In this document: one piece after another, positions 32,686 to 43,347 of the stretch | Position numbering within the stretch: the first letter of the stretch is position 1 | Layout of the letters: each line of letters opens with the position of its first letter | Origin: Spinellus fusiger | Taxonomy: Eukaryota > Mucoromycota > Mucoromycetes > Mucorales > Phycomycetaceae | Assembly (NCBI GenBank): GCA_025094145.1 | Contig: JALLLS010000001.1 | Span: 496,001 to 560,000, forward strand | DNA length: 64,000 bases | Direction of reading: 5' to 3' | Made by a program: the position numbers and the translations under genes | Notes under the pieces: model-generated | Databases searched by the model: none | Seen by the model: the letters and a program-made list of their open reading frames with translations, nothing else | Told to the model about the DNA's origin: nothing

Positions 32686-34000
32686 AGAATCTTAGGTAGA
32701 TTTCAAATCCAGAGGATAGTTTCACCCTTCTTTTTTTTTGCTAAACATCTTTCTTTTGATACTTCCCCACCCTAATATCTACCTCATCTGAAAAAGATCA
32801 ACAAAAAATGTGATCTATTGAATATAATAAGAAATATATTGACAGATTTAATTGGTCTTATTGATCAAGAGACAATCGTAAATGGGACAGTTCAACCTGC
32901 CATCTCTGCTAGGTTTGGAGTTAGTAAACAGTTTATTTTCCGTATCGTAAAGAGATATAAGGAAGCTGGTTGATTATAGGCCAAAAGAAGCACTAGACGC
33001 AAGCCCGTTATTATTTAGAGGGATAAGAGAAAGGTTGGACACAAATTAGAAAGAGATTCATTTCAAACAATGGATCAGCTTCACAAGCAGATGATAGCCA
33101 AAGTGTGTATGAACACTTTCAGAGAAATGATAGCGAACTTCGGTCTGTCTTATTACAAGTTATTTAAGGAATCTTATTTCACCAACAAGCACAAGAAACT
33201 GAGGCTTGCTTGGGCTAAGACCCACCCTCACTGGACAGAAAAAGACTGGAAGACAGTCATCCAGTCCAATGAGTCAAAGTACCAGCTGATGAGGACCAAC
33301 AACCTTACCCAGGTGGTACAAAGAAAGGAAGGGCTGCTTCCAAATAATTTCAAGCCAATAAGGAAGTTTGATGACAGTAGCGTGATGGTGTGGGGTTCTT
33401 TCTCTGGTGAAGGTGTCGGAAGGTTAGTGTCTGTGAAAGGCAGTATTGACAGTAGAAGATACATTGAGATCTTGAAAGAGAATTACTGATCTGATCTAGA
33501 TTGGCTCAAGGAAATGAATTCAGAGGTGAATTATATTCTTCAAGAAGACAATCCCAACTGCTATAGGAGTAGAGAGTCCAAGATGTGGAAGGCAAACGAG
33601 AACATTGTCGCTATGGAGAGGTGGCCCTCACAAAGCTCAAACGTGAACTCCGTAGAGCATCTATGGGATAAATTTGACAGGGCCATAAGAAATAGAATGA
33701 CCCTAAGAAGTACTGTTAAATATTTAAAGGCTCTATTGGTCCAAGAGTGAGATATAGTCTCCAAAGAGGCTACCAACAACCTCATTACCAGCATACATTG
33801 GAGATGTAGGGCTGTCATTGAGGCCAAGGGTGGGAACCCTTAATATTAGGGGTCTCTACCTAATAAACTTGAATCTATTATTACATTGATCTTTATATTT
33901 TATCTATTTAAAAAAGTCTTTATTATATGCTTAATGTATGTTTTTATGACAAGAAAGAAGTATTTTCTATTACAGAAGCATATCGGAATGTAAAAAAAAA
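32686..34000 (+). mobile_element. Tc1/mariner-type element, twin copy 2
   Basis: 1315 bp and nearly identical to 13568-14883 in inverted orientation. The plus strand carries the HTH segment (about 32880-32960), the middle domain with IQSNESKYQL and MVWGSFSGEGVG (33070-33489), TGA at 33487-33489, and LQEDNPNCY plus VNSVEHLWDKFDRA (33514-33750). The same stops interrupt both twins and the first catalytic Asp reads Asn in both. Sequences outside the shared block differ, although CACTGTA follows both blocks within 30 bases. Confidence 0.78.
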
Positions 34001-34239
34001 GATCCCTAAAAAGATACTTTTTTCACTGTAAATAAACTTATATCTACGAAGATGGTGTATGCGACTTGAGAAAGTCGACAGACCTGAGATATTTCTATAT
34101 TTCTGAATTTTTTTCTTAATAAACATTGATGATTTAAAAAGCCTTTTGACTATTGTAGTGTCCTAGGTAAAAAGTGAGTAGACGGCGAACTATTTTTTAT
34201 TTTTTATTCTTCAAAGATAAAATAGAGGTCTTTTATTTT

Positions 34240-34660
34240 ATAACATTCAAAAAATGACTCCAATAAAAAAAAAGATCAGCCAACTCTTAGCCAATAACAT
34301 GATGATAGTTCCATTGTAAGAAGAGAACATGCTATGTTTATTATAAGTCAAATCATAGGACAATGGAAAAGACATGCTACTTATCAAGAGATTTCTGACG
34401 ATTTTGACATCACAAAGAACACAGTGAGCAATATCGTCCTATTGTATAAAAACAGAGGCACAGTTCAACTCAAACTATGTACAGGAATATATGAAAAAGT
34501 TCCATCTACTTTAAAGCTGACTATTGTTTTGTCTATTCACAGAAAGTCTATGCAAATGATTACATTTCATTTGAAAAATACTAATGATGTAAAAACAAGG
34601 TTTTTTGGCCTGGCAAATCCCGTTTTAAAGTTGTGTACAATAATAAATAGACTAGAGTGA
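34240..34660 (+). pseudogene. Tc1-like transposase N-terminal relic
   Basis: From about 34333 the frame reads FIISQIIGQWKRHATYQEISD and FDITKNTVSNIVLLYKNRG, a helix-turn-helix region paralogous to the relic at 26000-26390. The remaining codons show no catalytic motif. It adjoins Tc1 twin 2 but is a different family. Confidence 0.5.
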
Positions 34661-35289
34661 TCAGGAAGAAAAGTGAAAGATATAAAGAGCGTCATACACA
34701 ATAAACATATAAGTTTCTTATAGTATGGAAAGGCGTTTACTATACTCTCTAAAGAGGCGGACTACTGATATTTCTTTTCAATTGGTACTCTGTTTATTCT
34801 AATGTCTTTATATGATGAGAATCAGACTAAGGACGCTTGAAAATGGCATCTATATTTTGCTTCTTTTCCTGGAGCATTCTTGTCAAGCTAAATTTGACTC
34901 AACACTTCTTAGAGCCTGTAGATCCATTAAAATGACTATGTTTTATGATGGGGTTATTTGAAATATAGTATAGCTAGCATTTCTATTCAATGTGAATAAA
35001 CAAGTGATGATCTTAACAGTTACAAAAAGAGAAATACTTCTCATGGTATCCGACACTATTCTTCTACATCTTTATCTTTAATTATCCATTATTCTTGTCA
35101 TAGAAACAGTTATTTTACTTTATTTATTATTATTGCTATTATTATTTAACAAAGTACATATTCTGTTTCTCATTTGAAGGATAAGAAAGGTACAAATAGA
35201 CCCATGGCAAGAAATGGAAGACATGAGTAGCTCACAGTTATTCACCATTTGATCAATGAAGAGTTATTCTCCCTGACGTTTTCAAACGC
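34661..35289. other. Spacer between transposon region and host gene island
   Basis: No gene recognised. The last 100 bp or so should be the 3' UTR of JIP5. Confidence 0.4.
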
Positions 35290-36708
35290 CTAGAGTTCAA
35301 TATCTTGGAAGAACTTGTTTCGTTTGTGACGCTTCATCAATCCAAGTGCATCTCCTTTACGCTTATGTTTCTTCTTATCATCAAATAAAAAGCGTACATC
35401 CCAAAATCGCAACTGAAGGTCATGACCACAGCTACCAAGATAATACTGTTCAGATGTCATTCGAACACGCTCCACAGGGAAGTCTTGACCATGATCACCT
35501 AGAACACCCTCAAAATGATGGGGAGACACGGACATTAGTCTGAGAATGCCATCACTACCACCTGTACAGATAGCACTTTCATCCAACTTGCACTGAGTGT
35601 CTACAGAGCAAGGATGTCCTATCCATTGATCGGCCTTCTTTTCCCAATCACCCCACTGCCATAAATACAGTGCACCACTCTGTGAGCCTGCAATGACTTG
35701 CTGTCCATCCTAGGCAAGAAGAAAGAAAGAAAGAACATGAATGAATGAGCTTTTGTTATAGTTTAGTTGGCCTCTATTACTTTGACAAGACTCAGTGACA
35801 GTAACTCATCCTCCAGTACAAGTGTCGTGGCTTTTGGTTGGGTTGGTTTGCGCATGTCTCTAATAGAAAGACGACCATCACCACTAATCCTTCATCAGTC
35901 CTGTGCAATGTTTTTCTTTTTCTTTTTCTTATCAACCTATTTGGCATACCCCGCCACTACTAAAGAAGGGCCCTGGCTACTGTAGATCATGTCTGCTATA
36001 AAATCCTCATGGGCCTTGTATTCTTGTACTGCCTTTTGTACTCTTCTATCCCATACCTAGGCATTCTGAGTGATCCCATTTGTCTAAGAGTGTTATACCT
36101 TGACAAATCCTTCATCATCCCCTGTTGCTACCAACATTGGTTCCAGAAGACACATTTTATTGATGGGATACCTAAGTATAGGGCATTGGTATGGTGGTAT
36201 AGTGAAAGATAATGAAGGATGTACCTGTGGGCCTTTGGTATTTTAAGCAGAAGTCTCCCTGTTTCTGTATTTACTTCTTGGATAGACTTGTCTCTTGATA
36301 TAGTCATTAATGCTGTAAGAATCATTCAGCCTTTCTCTTTATATTTATACACACATATATGTATGTAGATGCATAAATATGCTACTACTACTACTACTAC
36401 TACAAACAGGTAAGAACTGCTATTACTTGAACCATCTTCATTAAACTCTACTGCTCTACATGACTTTTTAGACAGCTGAGTGGACCACAGCAGATTATTT
36501 CCCTCGGTACCATATTGATAACTAGCTTATCAGTCTTATTTCCCTGCACCACTCACCAGTGGATATGGCCGTTGATGAGTCCTGCTGCTACAAGAGGTGC
36601 ATTTGGACTGAATGAAAAGTCAAATACATGATCACTCAGAACAATAGGCTCAGGCACACTCATACAGTTGAACTCTGACGGTCCTTGAGGAGTGTCAGGT
36701 GTCTCCAT
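35290..36708 (-). CDS. JIP5: WD-repeat protein JIP5 (WDR55 family)
   Basis: Seven exons (36557-36708, 36427-36521, 36225-36312, 36099-36171, 35950-36056, 35781-35883, 35290-35709) give 345 residues from ATG 36708 to TAG. WD40 repeats are recognisable: FDFSFSPNAPLVAAGLINGH, GNNLLWSTQLSKKSCRAVEF, DKSIQEVNTETGRLLLKIPKAH, VATGDDEGFVKVWDRR, GGDGRLSIRDMRKP, SGALYLWQWGDW and GSCGHDLQLRFWDV, then a basic tail (DDKKKHKRKG, MKRHKRNKFFQD). This matches JIP5/WDR55, a nucleolar beta-propeller protein involved in pre-rRNA processing and 60S biogenesis. Length is close to yeast and human members (about 380-490), slightly short. All phases agree. It is divergently paired with the PA2G4-like gene 240 bp away. 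Confidence 0.88.
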
Positions 36709-36948
36709 AAACCTCACACTAAAAGAAACCTTTCTTCAAAGAAATCCACTTCTCTTAGAAACCCACCCCACTTTCTATCTCCGATTGGACTGTTCTCGGG
36801 CCAGTCACTAAGCCACTCACTGCTAAAAAAGTTCTATCTGGGGAAGCAGGACGAAAAAAGTAAGGCAATAAAATAAAAAAAATAAAGCAGCCTTCATTTT
36901 CCTCCTCCTGTTTTTCCTCCTCTTATTTCTCCTCCTCTTATTCTCACC
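36709..36948. promoter_or_regulatory. Shared promoter of JIP5 and PA2G4-like gene
   Basis: A 240-bp divergent intergenic region. The PA2G4 side has a purine/A-rich tract (36850-36890) followed by three direct repeats of a pyrimidine unit (CCTCCTC at 36900-36935) running to the start codon. Such a short region must hold both promoters; no specific factor site was recognised. Confidence 0.5.
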
Positions 36949-38507
36949 ATGACCGATATGGAAGTCACGCCCTTGTACACACCTACCAAGTTTGCCTTGG
37001 ACAATGACTTGGTAGACCCTAAAGTATTAGAAAAGTACTTGCTCTCAGCTAATATTGTCAACAGTAAGTATATATATGCACTATCATTTGTATACTCAGG
37101 GTGTAGCTATTCTCCCTGTGGTCCTGAGCAAAGTGTCTGCTGGTGTTTCTGTACACGATCTGTGTCAATATGGCGATGATCTGTTGGAGGCTCATGTAAG
37201 TAGACACACACACACACAAACAAACAAACAGAAAAGAGTGGTGTTTACTCATTCATTCTCGGGGGGAAGAATAGACTGTCACTATTTATAAGAATGCAGA
37301 GAGAGGTATTGCTCTGCCTACATGTGTCACTATCAACAACCATGTCCAGTACTTCTCTCCCTTGTTGGAGAACGACTATACACTCAAACCCAATGACCTT
37401 GTAAAAGTGTAAGTGAGTACTATAGAACACTAGCTGACACAATGCAATAGTGAATTGGGTGTTCATGTCGATGGTTACATTGCTACTGCTGCCCACTCTA
37501 CAATTGTCAACACTACATCCGAACCTATTACAGGTCGTGCTGCTGATGTGGTGTGTGCTACTTACTTTGCTTATGAGGCAGCCATGCGTATGCTGAAACC
37601 TGGTGTAAAGGTAAGAAAGAAAGAAAGAAAGAAAGAAAGAGAATAAAACTAAAGGGGTTTCTCGGTGAGTGTAGGGTTCGGAAATATCCCGTGTTATCTC
37701 TGAGATTGGTGCTTACTACCGCTGCAAACCAGTACAAGGCACCTTCTCTTCTCTGATGAAGCGATTTGTATTGCGTGCAGGAAAAGACATTGAGAACAAA
37801 TTGAATGAAGAGGTCACATTAAAAGAATTGGAGGCATTGGACTTTGAGATTGAGAACAACCAAGTATATCAATTAAACATTGTTATGACCACAAGTGAAG
37901 ACGGCAGAGTAAAGACGGCCGAAGAAAAGCCATTTATATATCAGAGAAATGTCAACACATCTTATCAGTTAAAAATGCGCTCTGCTAGAATTGCCTTTAG
38001 TGAGATCAACAACCAGCACAGCGTATTTCCCTTTTCTACTCGGTAAGCATTGTGGTTATAGATCAGGAAACATAGAAAAGAGCATAGAAAAGTAACCTCT
38101 TTGTTTAAAAAGTGCATTGTCAGGTAACCAAGCACGTCTTGGTCTTGTTTCTCTTTCTACACACGACCTTATCACTCCCTACACTGTGATGCGCACGCTG
38201 CTACCCTCGGATCTGGTGGCACAATTCAAGTCAACAGTCTTGGTGTTGCCTGAAGGACCTATGCAGCTGACAGCTTCACAGCCACTGCCTTATGTGCACT
38301 CACAGTACTGTATACCTCAGTCCACAACAGCCGCCCTTGTTCTTAGCACAGCTCGTCCAAAGCAAGCCAAGAGCCAGAAGCCATTGCCTCCCGTCCAAGT
38401 GACAATGGGTGAACGTCGTGCACAGGCAAGTGTCTATAAATATGTTTGTTTGTTCGAATATCGTGCTCATCGAGTGTTCATAGGTGGAAGATGTGGAAAT
38501 GGAGTAG
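36949..38507 (+). CDS. PA2G4/EBP1-like protein (M24 metallopeptidase fold, non-peptidase)
   Basis: Exons near 36949-37059, 37100-37195, 37275-37408, 37451-37610, 37675-38042, 38113-38425 and 38484-38507 give about 401 residues. The protein follows the PA2G4 (proliferation-associated 2G4) pattern: VSAGVSVHDLCQYGDDLLEAH, GIALPTCVTINNHVQYFSPL, DDYTLKPNDLVKVELGVHVDG-like text, the PGVKGSEISRVI region, and the long C-terminal part unique to this family. The fold is that of methionine aminopeptidase but the family is not catalytic; it acts in ribosome biogenesis and translation. Two junctions are odd. The only in-phase donor for intron 1 is the weak GTCAAC at 37060, while the good GTAAGT at 37064 breaks frame. 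The last intron (38426-38483) has a GC donor (CAG|GCAAGT). The start ATG follows a pyrimidine-rich leader. Confidence 0.82.
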
Positions 38508-38649
38508 ACAAGAAGAAACCAAGTAGACAAGAAAACTTTGCATACAGTCAATATAAGAAATGTATAGTAGAATAGAAAAAAATAAACAAACATACACACT
38601 AGTCTTTACACTTTCATTTGTACCGTCTCTTTCTCTTTATATAGACCAA

Positions 38650-38661
38650 AAAGAATAATAA

Positions 38662-38692
<31 letters not shown>

Positions 38693-38708
38693 GATAGATA
38701 GATAGATA
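38650..38708. repeat. (GATA)n microsatellite
   Basis: Tandem TAGA/GATA units with one AAATA interruption, between the PA2G4-like and DUF4112 genes. Similar short arrays occur at 37611-37641 (GAAA, inside an intron), 36387-36409 (CTA, inside a JIP5 intron) and 40855-40920 (TATGTATC, inside an ABHD11-like intron). Confidence 0.85.
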
Positions 38709-38738
38709 GGCACGCCTTGTCATCTACAGTCATCATAA

Positions 38739-39636
38739 CTAGGAATGAAGCCATGAGAGGAAAGTACCATAGCCACTCTTCTTTGGCTGTGTCTGCTGTG
38801 CTGTGCCATGTGTCGGCTCTTGCGAATGAGAAGCCACTGTGTCTTGCTGAAGAAAAGTGGGTGCAGTGCTTGTGGATGCTGTGGCTTCAGCATAAGTTTT
38901 TCTGTGTTGATCAGGAAGTGCATGGTGTATCAAGCCCTTCTCGGCTCTTATTTGATCTCTTCTTCTAATCAACAGATACTCTTCTAGTAACTCTGCATTT
39001 CTCCAATTGCACTTGAACAAAATATCGAGAATATCTCCTGCTATTGGTGTTAGTCCTACCTGTCATGGATTAATAACACGCAACTCCCTCTGACTGCAGA
39101 CTCACTATAAAGTCAATGCCCACATTCCCCAGCATCTGGAGTAATAAACTACGTGGGATATCTGCCTGAGAAGCCATTCGAACTACTTGAAGTGCGAGCA
39201 CTACACCAATCGCATCTCCTACCACGGGAATAAAGCCTAAAAGAAGAAGAAAGCCTTAGTCTATGGCTAAGAGGGGGTTTTCTGGGATACCATTGTTGCA
39301 CTTACCCACCAGTGGATCAATGCCCACTTGACAGCAACAACAGTTAATGCCCTTGTCCAGGTAAAAGGCCCTGTTTTTGACGGCCCTTAATGTTTCTCGC
39401 TCATGTTCACTTAGTATAATATCAGGCGTGGGTGTAGAGTTCCACCAACGCCTCTTTTTGCTTCCTGCTGCTTCATTCATAGCTGCTATTATTTCTTCAT
39501 CTGTAGTAATCACAGAAGGCTTATTAAATCTCTCTGTTGCCTTGTTAATTATCAGTCGTTTTGCTATGGTATTCATGGATACAGGTTCAGATAAGAGAGA
39601 GAAAGGGAAACAGGTAACTGGGTCTTGCTTGGACAT
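38739..39636 (-). CDS. DUF4112 family protein
   Basis: Three exons (39306-39636, 39106-39236, 38739-39059) join in frame to 260 residues. The core reads GIDPLVGFIPVVGDAIGVVLALQVV, then MLGNVGIDFIVGLTPIAGDILDILFKCNWRN: the paired (I/L)xPxxGD motifs and NVGIDFxxGLxPxxGDxxDxxFKxNxRNxxLLE that define DUF4112. The two hydrophobic hairpins suggest membrane association. Fungal members are uncharacterised, so no function is claimed. The N-terminal 60 residues are variable; a SKKRRWW patch precedes the domain and the C-terminal 60 residues are Ser/Thr/Gln-rich. The ATG at 39636 is the first ATG that leaves no hydrophobic upstream artefact; MNTIAKRL at codon 21 is a possible alternative. The internal intron of 47 bp uses GTGAGT. 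Confidence 0.8.
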
Positions 39637-40045
39637 TAAATAAAATAGATACAGCAAAGAGTGTCGGACAAAGAACGTGTTGCTCAAAAGCATCATTCTT
39701 GCGTAGATCACTCCACAATGATCCGCCCTACACTAGTATAAGATTAAGAATAGCATAAATTAGCTACTCATAATATCAGTAATGGACTAGTGTTCATAGG
39801 AAGAATAGATACATGATAGAAGATGAGGTATACTCTAATAAATTAATAAACAAACAAACAAACAGCATCTTTATTTATTATCATTACTATTGTTATTGTT
39901 AAGACACTACTCTTTATCCCATCTTATAATGTATGTTTTTATTCTACATCAATAAAGACAGTGTGTTCATGCATAGCCATTCTACGCTTAGACATGTCTT
40001 GTATAGAAAATGATATAGCAACAAGGGTGTATCTATTTCTTTATT
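39637..40045. other. Intergenic region between DUF4112 and ABHD11-like genes
   Basis: AT-rich with a short (CAAA)n run near 39850-39864. It contains the DUF4112 promoter and the hydrolase 3' UTR; no gene is seen. Confidence 0.45.
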
Positions 40046-41195
40046 TTATGAATCCTCCAGGAACTGACCCACATATCTCATCACTTTCTCAGGCTGTTCT
40101 GCATGAACTAATAGAACTTAAATGTCAATCCCAAATAGATACCATGGCTATTCTGTTTGCATTTCTAAACACCTACCCCAGTGGCCTGCTTCTTCTATGA
40201 CTTTCATAGATGCATTAGGGAAGAGTGTGTCAATATGTTGAGCATGATGGATAAAGGGTGAGTAATAAGGACTCTTTCCTCCCACAATAAATAGCGTGGG
40301 CTTATGGTAGCTCTGTGTAGACACTTCAAACCCTCCAACATTCTGTAATGCACTCTCCAGTATATCCAAGGGCACTCTGAAGTTCATCATGCCATCCGAC
40401 TGACGCCTTAGGTTGGTCAATAAGAACATGCGTACATCTCTATCGGGTTCATACTGAGCCAATACAGCATCAGCTTCACTCTGTTTCTGTACTTTGGCTG
40501 CTTCTATCTCTTTCATCCCTTTGATGTGTGCATTAAACCCACGACTGAGTTTGAGTGAAACAGGTGGCATATCCACCACGACTAATTTAGATATTTTGTC
40601 AGGATGATCCAGTGCTACTTTCATCACTGCCTTGCCACCCCTTTGTTGATAATAGACGTGCCCGTGTTAGCCACTTTCATGAATAAGAATAATAAGAGTA
40701 GGACCTACATTGAATGGCCTATGAATACAGGAGAAGTGAGGTGGTGGTCTTGAATAAAGGCTACTAGGTCTTCTGACATGGCCTCATAAGTATGCACAGG
40801 TGTATGTGGACTTGCACCGTGGTTGCGAAGGTCCTATGCATATGTATATTTATATATTTATGTATCTATGTATCTATGTATCTATGTATCTATGTATTTA
40901 TGTATTTATGTATTTATAAATAAACATAATACACCAAAAAGAGTATCAACTCTCTCTCTTTCTCCCTATGCTAGTTTACTAGAATAATAGGTACCACTGT
41001 ATAGACGTCGCGAGAGAAGCGTGCACTCATAGCCTTAGCAAGTGATTTCCAGTTTTGCTTGGAGCCAAACAAACCATGACAAATAACAAGGGGTGGCGTG
41101 GTGGTGGGTTTAGAAGAAGCGTACTTTTCATAGGTTAGAGGCACAGAAACAGGGTGGGTAGAGTAGAGGCGTACTCTTGAGAGAGTTCGAAGCAT
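40046..41195 (-). CDS. Alpha/beta hydrolase, ABHD11/IMO32-like, mitochondrial
   Basis: Four exons (40995-41195, 40709-40833, 40177-40640, 40046-40107) give 283 residues ending in TAA. The start is MLRTLSRVRLYSTHPV, an Arg-rich presequence typical of mitochondrial import. The fold is marked by PLVICHGLFGSKQNWKSLA (oxyanion loop HGLFGS), DLRNHGASPH, the nucleophile elbow GHSMGGKAVM with catalytic Ser split by an intron (TCA AT|G), VVVDMPP, and EAGHWVHAEQPEKV with the catalytic His. These motifs match ABHD11 and yeast IMO32. The mammalian protein protects the 2-oxoglutarate dehydrogenase complex. The second-to-last intron is phase-consistent and the gene looks intact. Confidence 0.86.
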
Positions 41196-41666
41196 AGTCA
41201 AGTCCAAGGCAAATGGTTGGCAGTCAACAAGGGCAAAGAGAAAGTCCAGTCACACCAGGGAATAGCTTATAAGAAGAGAGAATAGCTTATAAGAGAACAA
41301 CTCATAGGTCTAATCTCTTTTTCCCTCTCCACACCAAGTACTTTCTTTTCTTTTTCTTTTATTTAACACACACTATGTTGCCCTGTTGGAAAACATATAC
41401 ATACAACTTCACTTGCTTCTTCACTTATGAACACACTGGTCAATAGATACATGGATATAAGTATGTATAAGTTATGTAGGGTGTAAGTTAATATAAATAA
41501 AAAATAGAGAGTATAATAAAAATAGAGAGTATAATAAAAATAATAAAAATAATAAAAATAATAAAAATAATAATAGAAAAGGGGGATATAGAATATAGAC
41601 AAGTCGATCATCCCATGTATCCCAAGGGAACCCACACAGAAAGACCATTCTCCTTCTTCTCTGTCA
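41196..41666. repeat. Intergenic region with AAT/AATA simple repeats
   Basis: The region between the ABHD11-like and NDT80-like genes holds an (AATAATAAA)n-type array at 41496-41575 and a duplicated 16-mer (GAATAGCTTATAAGA) at 41262-41296. No gene is seen. Confidence 0.6.
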
Positions 41667-43347
41667 TTATGGCTTGTCAGAAGCCATAGGTCGCTGAGCA
41701 CCAATAGAATCCACAAGGTGAAACTGTGTAGTATCAGAGTGAGGTGTGTAAGGATAACCAGATCCCACATACGAAGACTGTGTGGAGCGAGGATAATGGC
41801 GCTGGGAGTCCTGCCAATATCTGTCACTCTCCATGGGTTCATTTTTAATGTTTAAATAGGCATTGGGGCGGTCATAACTGAACTGGTTAGGATAGCCATC
41901 ATGGGCTACATGGGACAGAGTAGGACGTTGTGTTGCTGGCTGTGGATTAGCTGGCTGGAAATAGGCTCCCTCTTGAGTGGCAGAAGAAGAGGGTGGAATA
42001 AAGAGAGGAGGGGGTGGGGCTGTTTGTGCTTGTGAATAATGGACAGAGGAAGGGAGCATGTAATTCACATCTCGTACAGGCTGTGTAGGGTCTTGGGAGC
42101 GATGGGGAGAGATGGCGGGTGTAGGCACCATGGAAGAATAAGGAACTGAATAAGGATAGTTCTGGTAAGGGTATGAAAGGTCATTGGCAGGAGAAGTAGG
42201 CAGACTCATATACCGTGCCTGTCCGTATTTTGGTTCCATCGATCCCACTTCAAGAGAAGGGGTGGGTATGGAGCTGGTATCCATGCCGGGACGAGAGGTA
42301 TGTGAATCTGAGTAGTGCCCAGGACTACGACCACGCACAACAAGAGGTGCTGATGTGCATGTAGCGACATGGAATCTCTTTTGTCCTGCTGTGGTAGCAT
42401 ACAGGTCTACCACCACTTCATAGTATTGCTGGGCTGCTCTTCTTTTGCCATTGTTGGCTGTAGCTGTCTTGAATTGCAGACGCTCAAAAGTAATCACATT
42501 GTGGTTGGAGCCAACAGAGGTCAGATGAAGATTTCCCCCTGCACTAAGGATGCGTGGCTCAGGGACAATCTGTGGGCCTTTATCTCTCTTGGGCGTGTGC
42601 TGTACTAATCCAATCTTCTTCTCACCATTGGCAATACGAGCACTAATGCCAATGGAAAAGTATTCCACTGAATAGAGTTTCTGGTTCTCTTTGACAAGAC
42701 AGGGTGCTTCTGAAGAGGACATCCCAAAAGCAAGACCATGCACGTCAAAGGCAGCACTGACCTGGAAGTAGTTTCTGCGGTAGCATGTCCAGTCTTGGTC
42801 TGCATGAAAGAACCCTCTGTCCATCTTCACCTGGATCTGGATAGGATGGCAATTCGTCTTATCCGTGTTCCATATCTCAAGAAGCTGTTTTGTGGTAGAG
42901 AAGGCAGGTCCAGTATCAAAGGCAAACATAGAAGACTCTGTTCTGCGTCGACGTATCACTGTGCTGTTGGGGTATGGATTCGAATGAAATGTAGTGGTTG
43001 TGAAGCTGGCAGCTCGAGAAGGCAGTGGAGGTCTTCTTCTTACAAGGTCAGGGCCTGCAGGCTTACCACTTGTATCCGAAGAAGTAGGGCTGTCTGCCTC
43101 AGGGTGAGGAGTTGTAGGCTGGGACATGGAGAACAGCCTTATTGTTTGCAGACATGAGCTTTCTTCTTATCCTTCATGTCCTGAACATGTCCTTCCTAAC
43201 TTACCCTTGCATGGACTGCAGTGTTGGATGAGACCCTTCACTCAAAGGAGCTGTGGTGTTTTGGGCGTAACTAGTACTGTAAGAGTAGTCTGAAAGTGTC
43301 ATGTAGTTAGAGGACTCTTGACCCAGTGACCATTTGCTGTCTTGCAT
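41667..43347 (-). CDS. NDT80/PhoG-type transcription factor
   Basis: Two exons (43205-43347 and 41667-43137) give 537 residues. Exon 1 starts MQDSKWSLGQESSNYM and joins in phase (CAAGG|G) to LFSMSQPTTPHPEADS. The DNA-binding domain (about residues 120-330) contains VKMDRGFFHADQDWTCYRRN, YFQVSAAFDVHG, VQHTPKRDKGPQI, ITFERLQFKTATANNGKRRAAQQYY and SAPLVVRGRSPGHY. This is the Ig-fold domain of yeast Ndt80, Aspergillus XprG/PhoG and Neurospora VIB-1, which control meiosis, starvation proteases or allorecognition death. The C-terminal 200 residues are Pro/Ser/Tyr-rich and disordered, likely activation regions. Which role applies here cannot be told from sequence. A start at MSQPTT in exon 2 is possible but would discard a well-formed exon. 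Confidence 0.88.

Noticed and set aside
38650..38708. Possible CRISPR-like or regulatory tandem array
   Set aside because: Four-base microsatellite without spacers; CRISPR arrays are not expected in a fungal nuclear genome.
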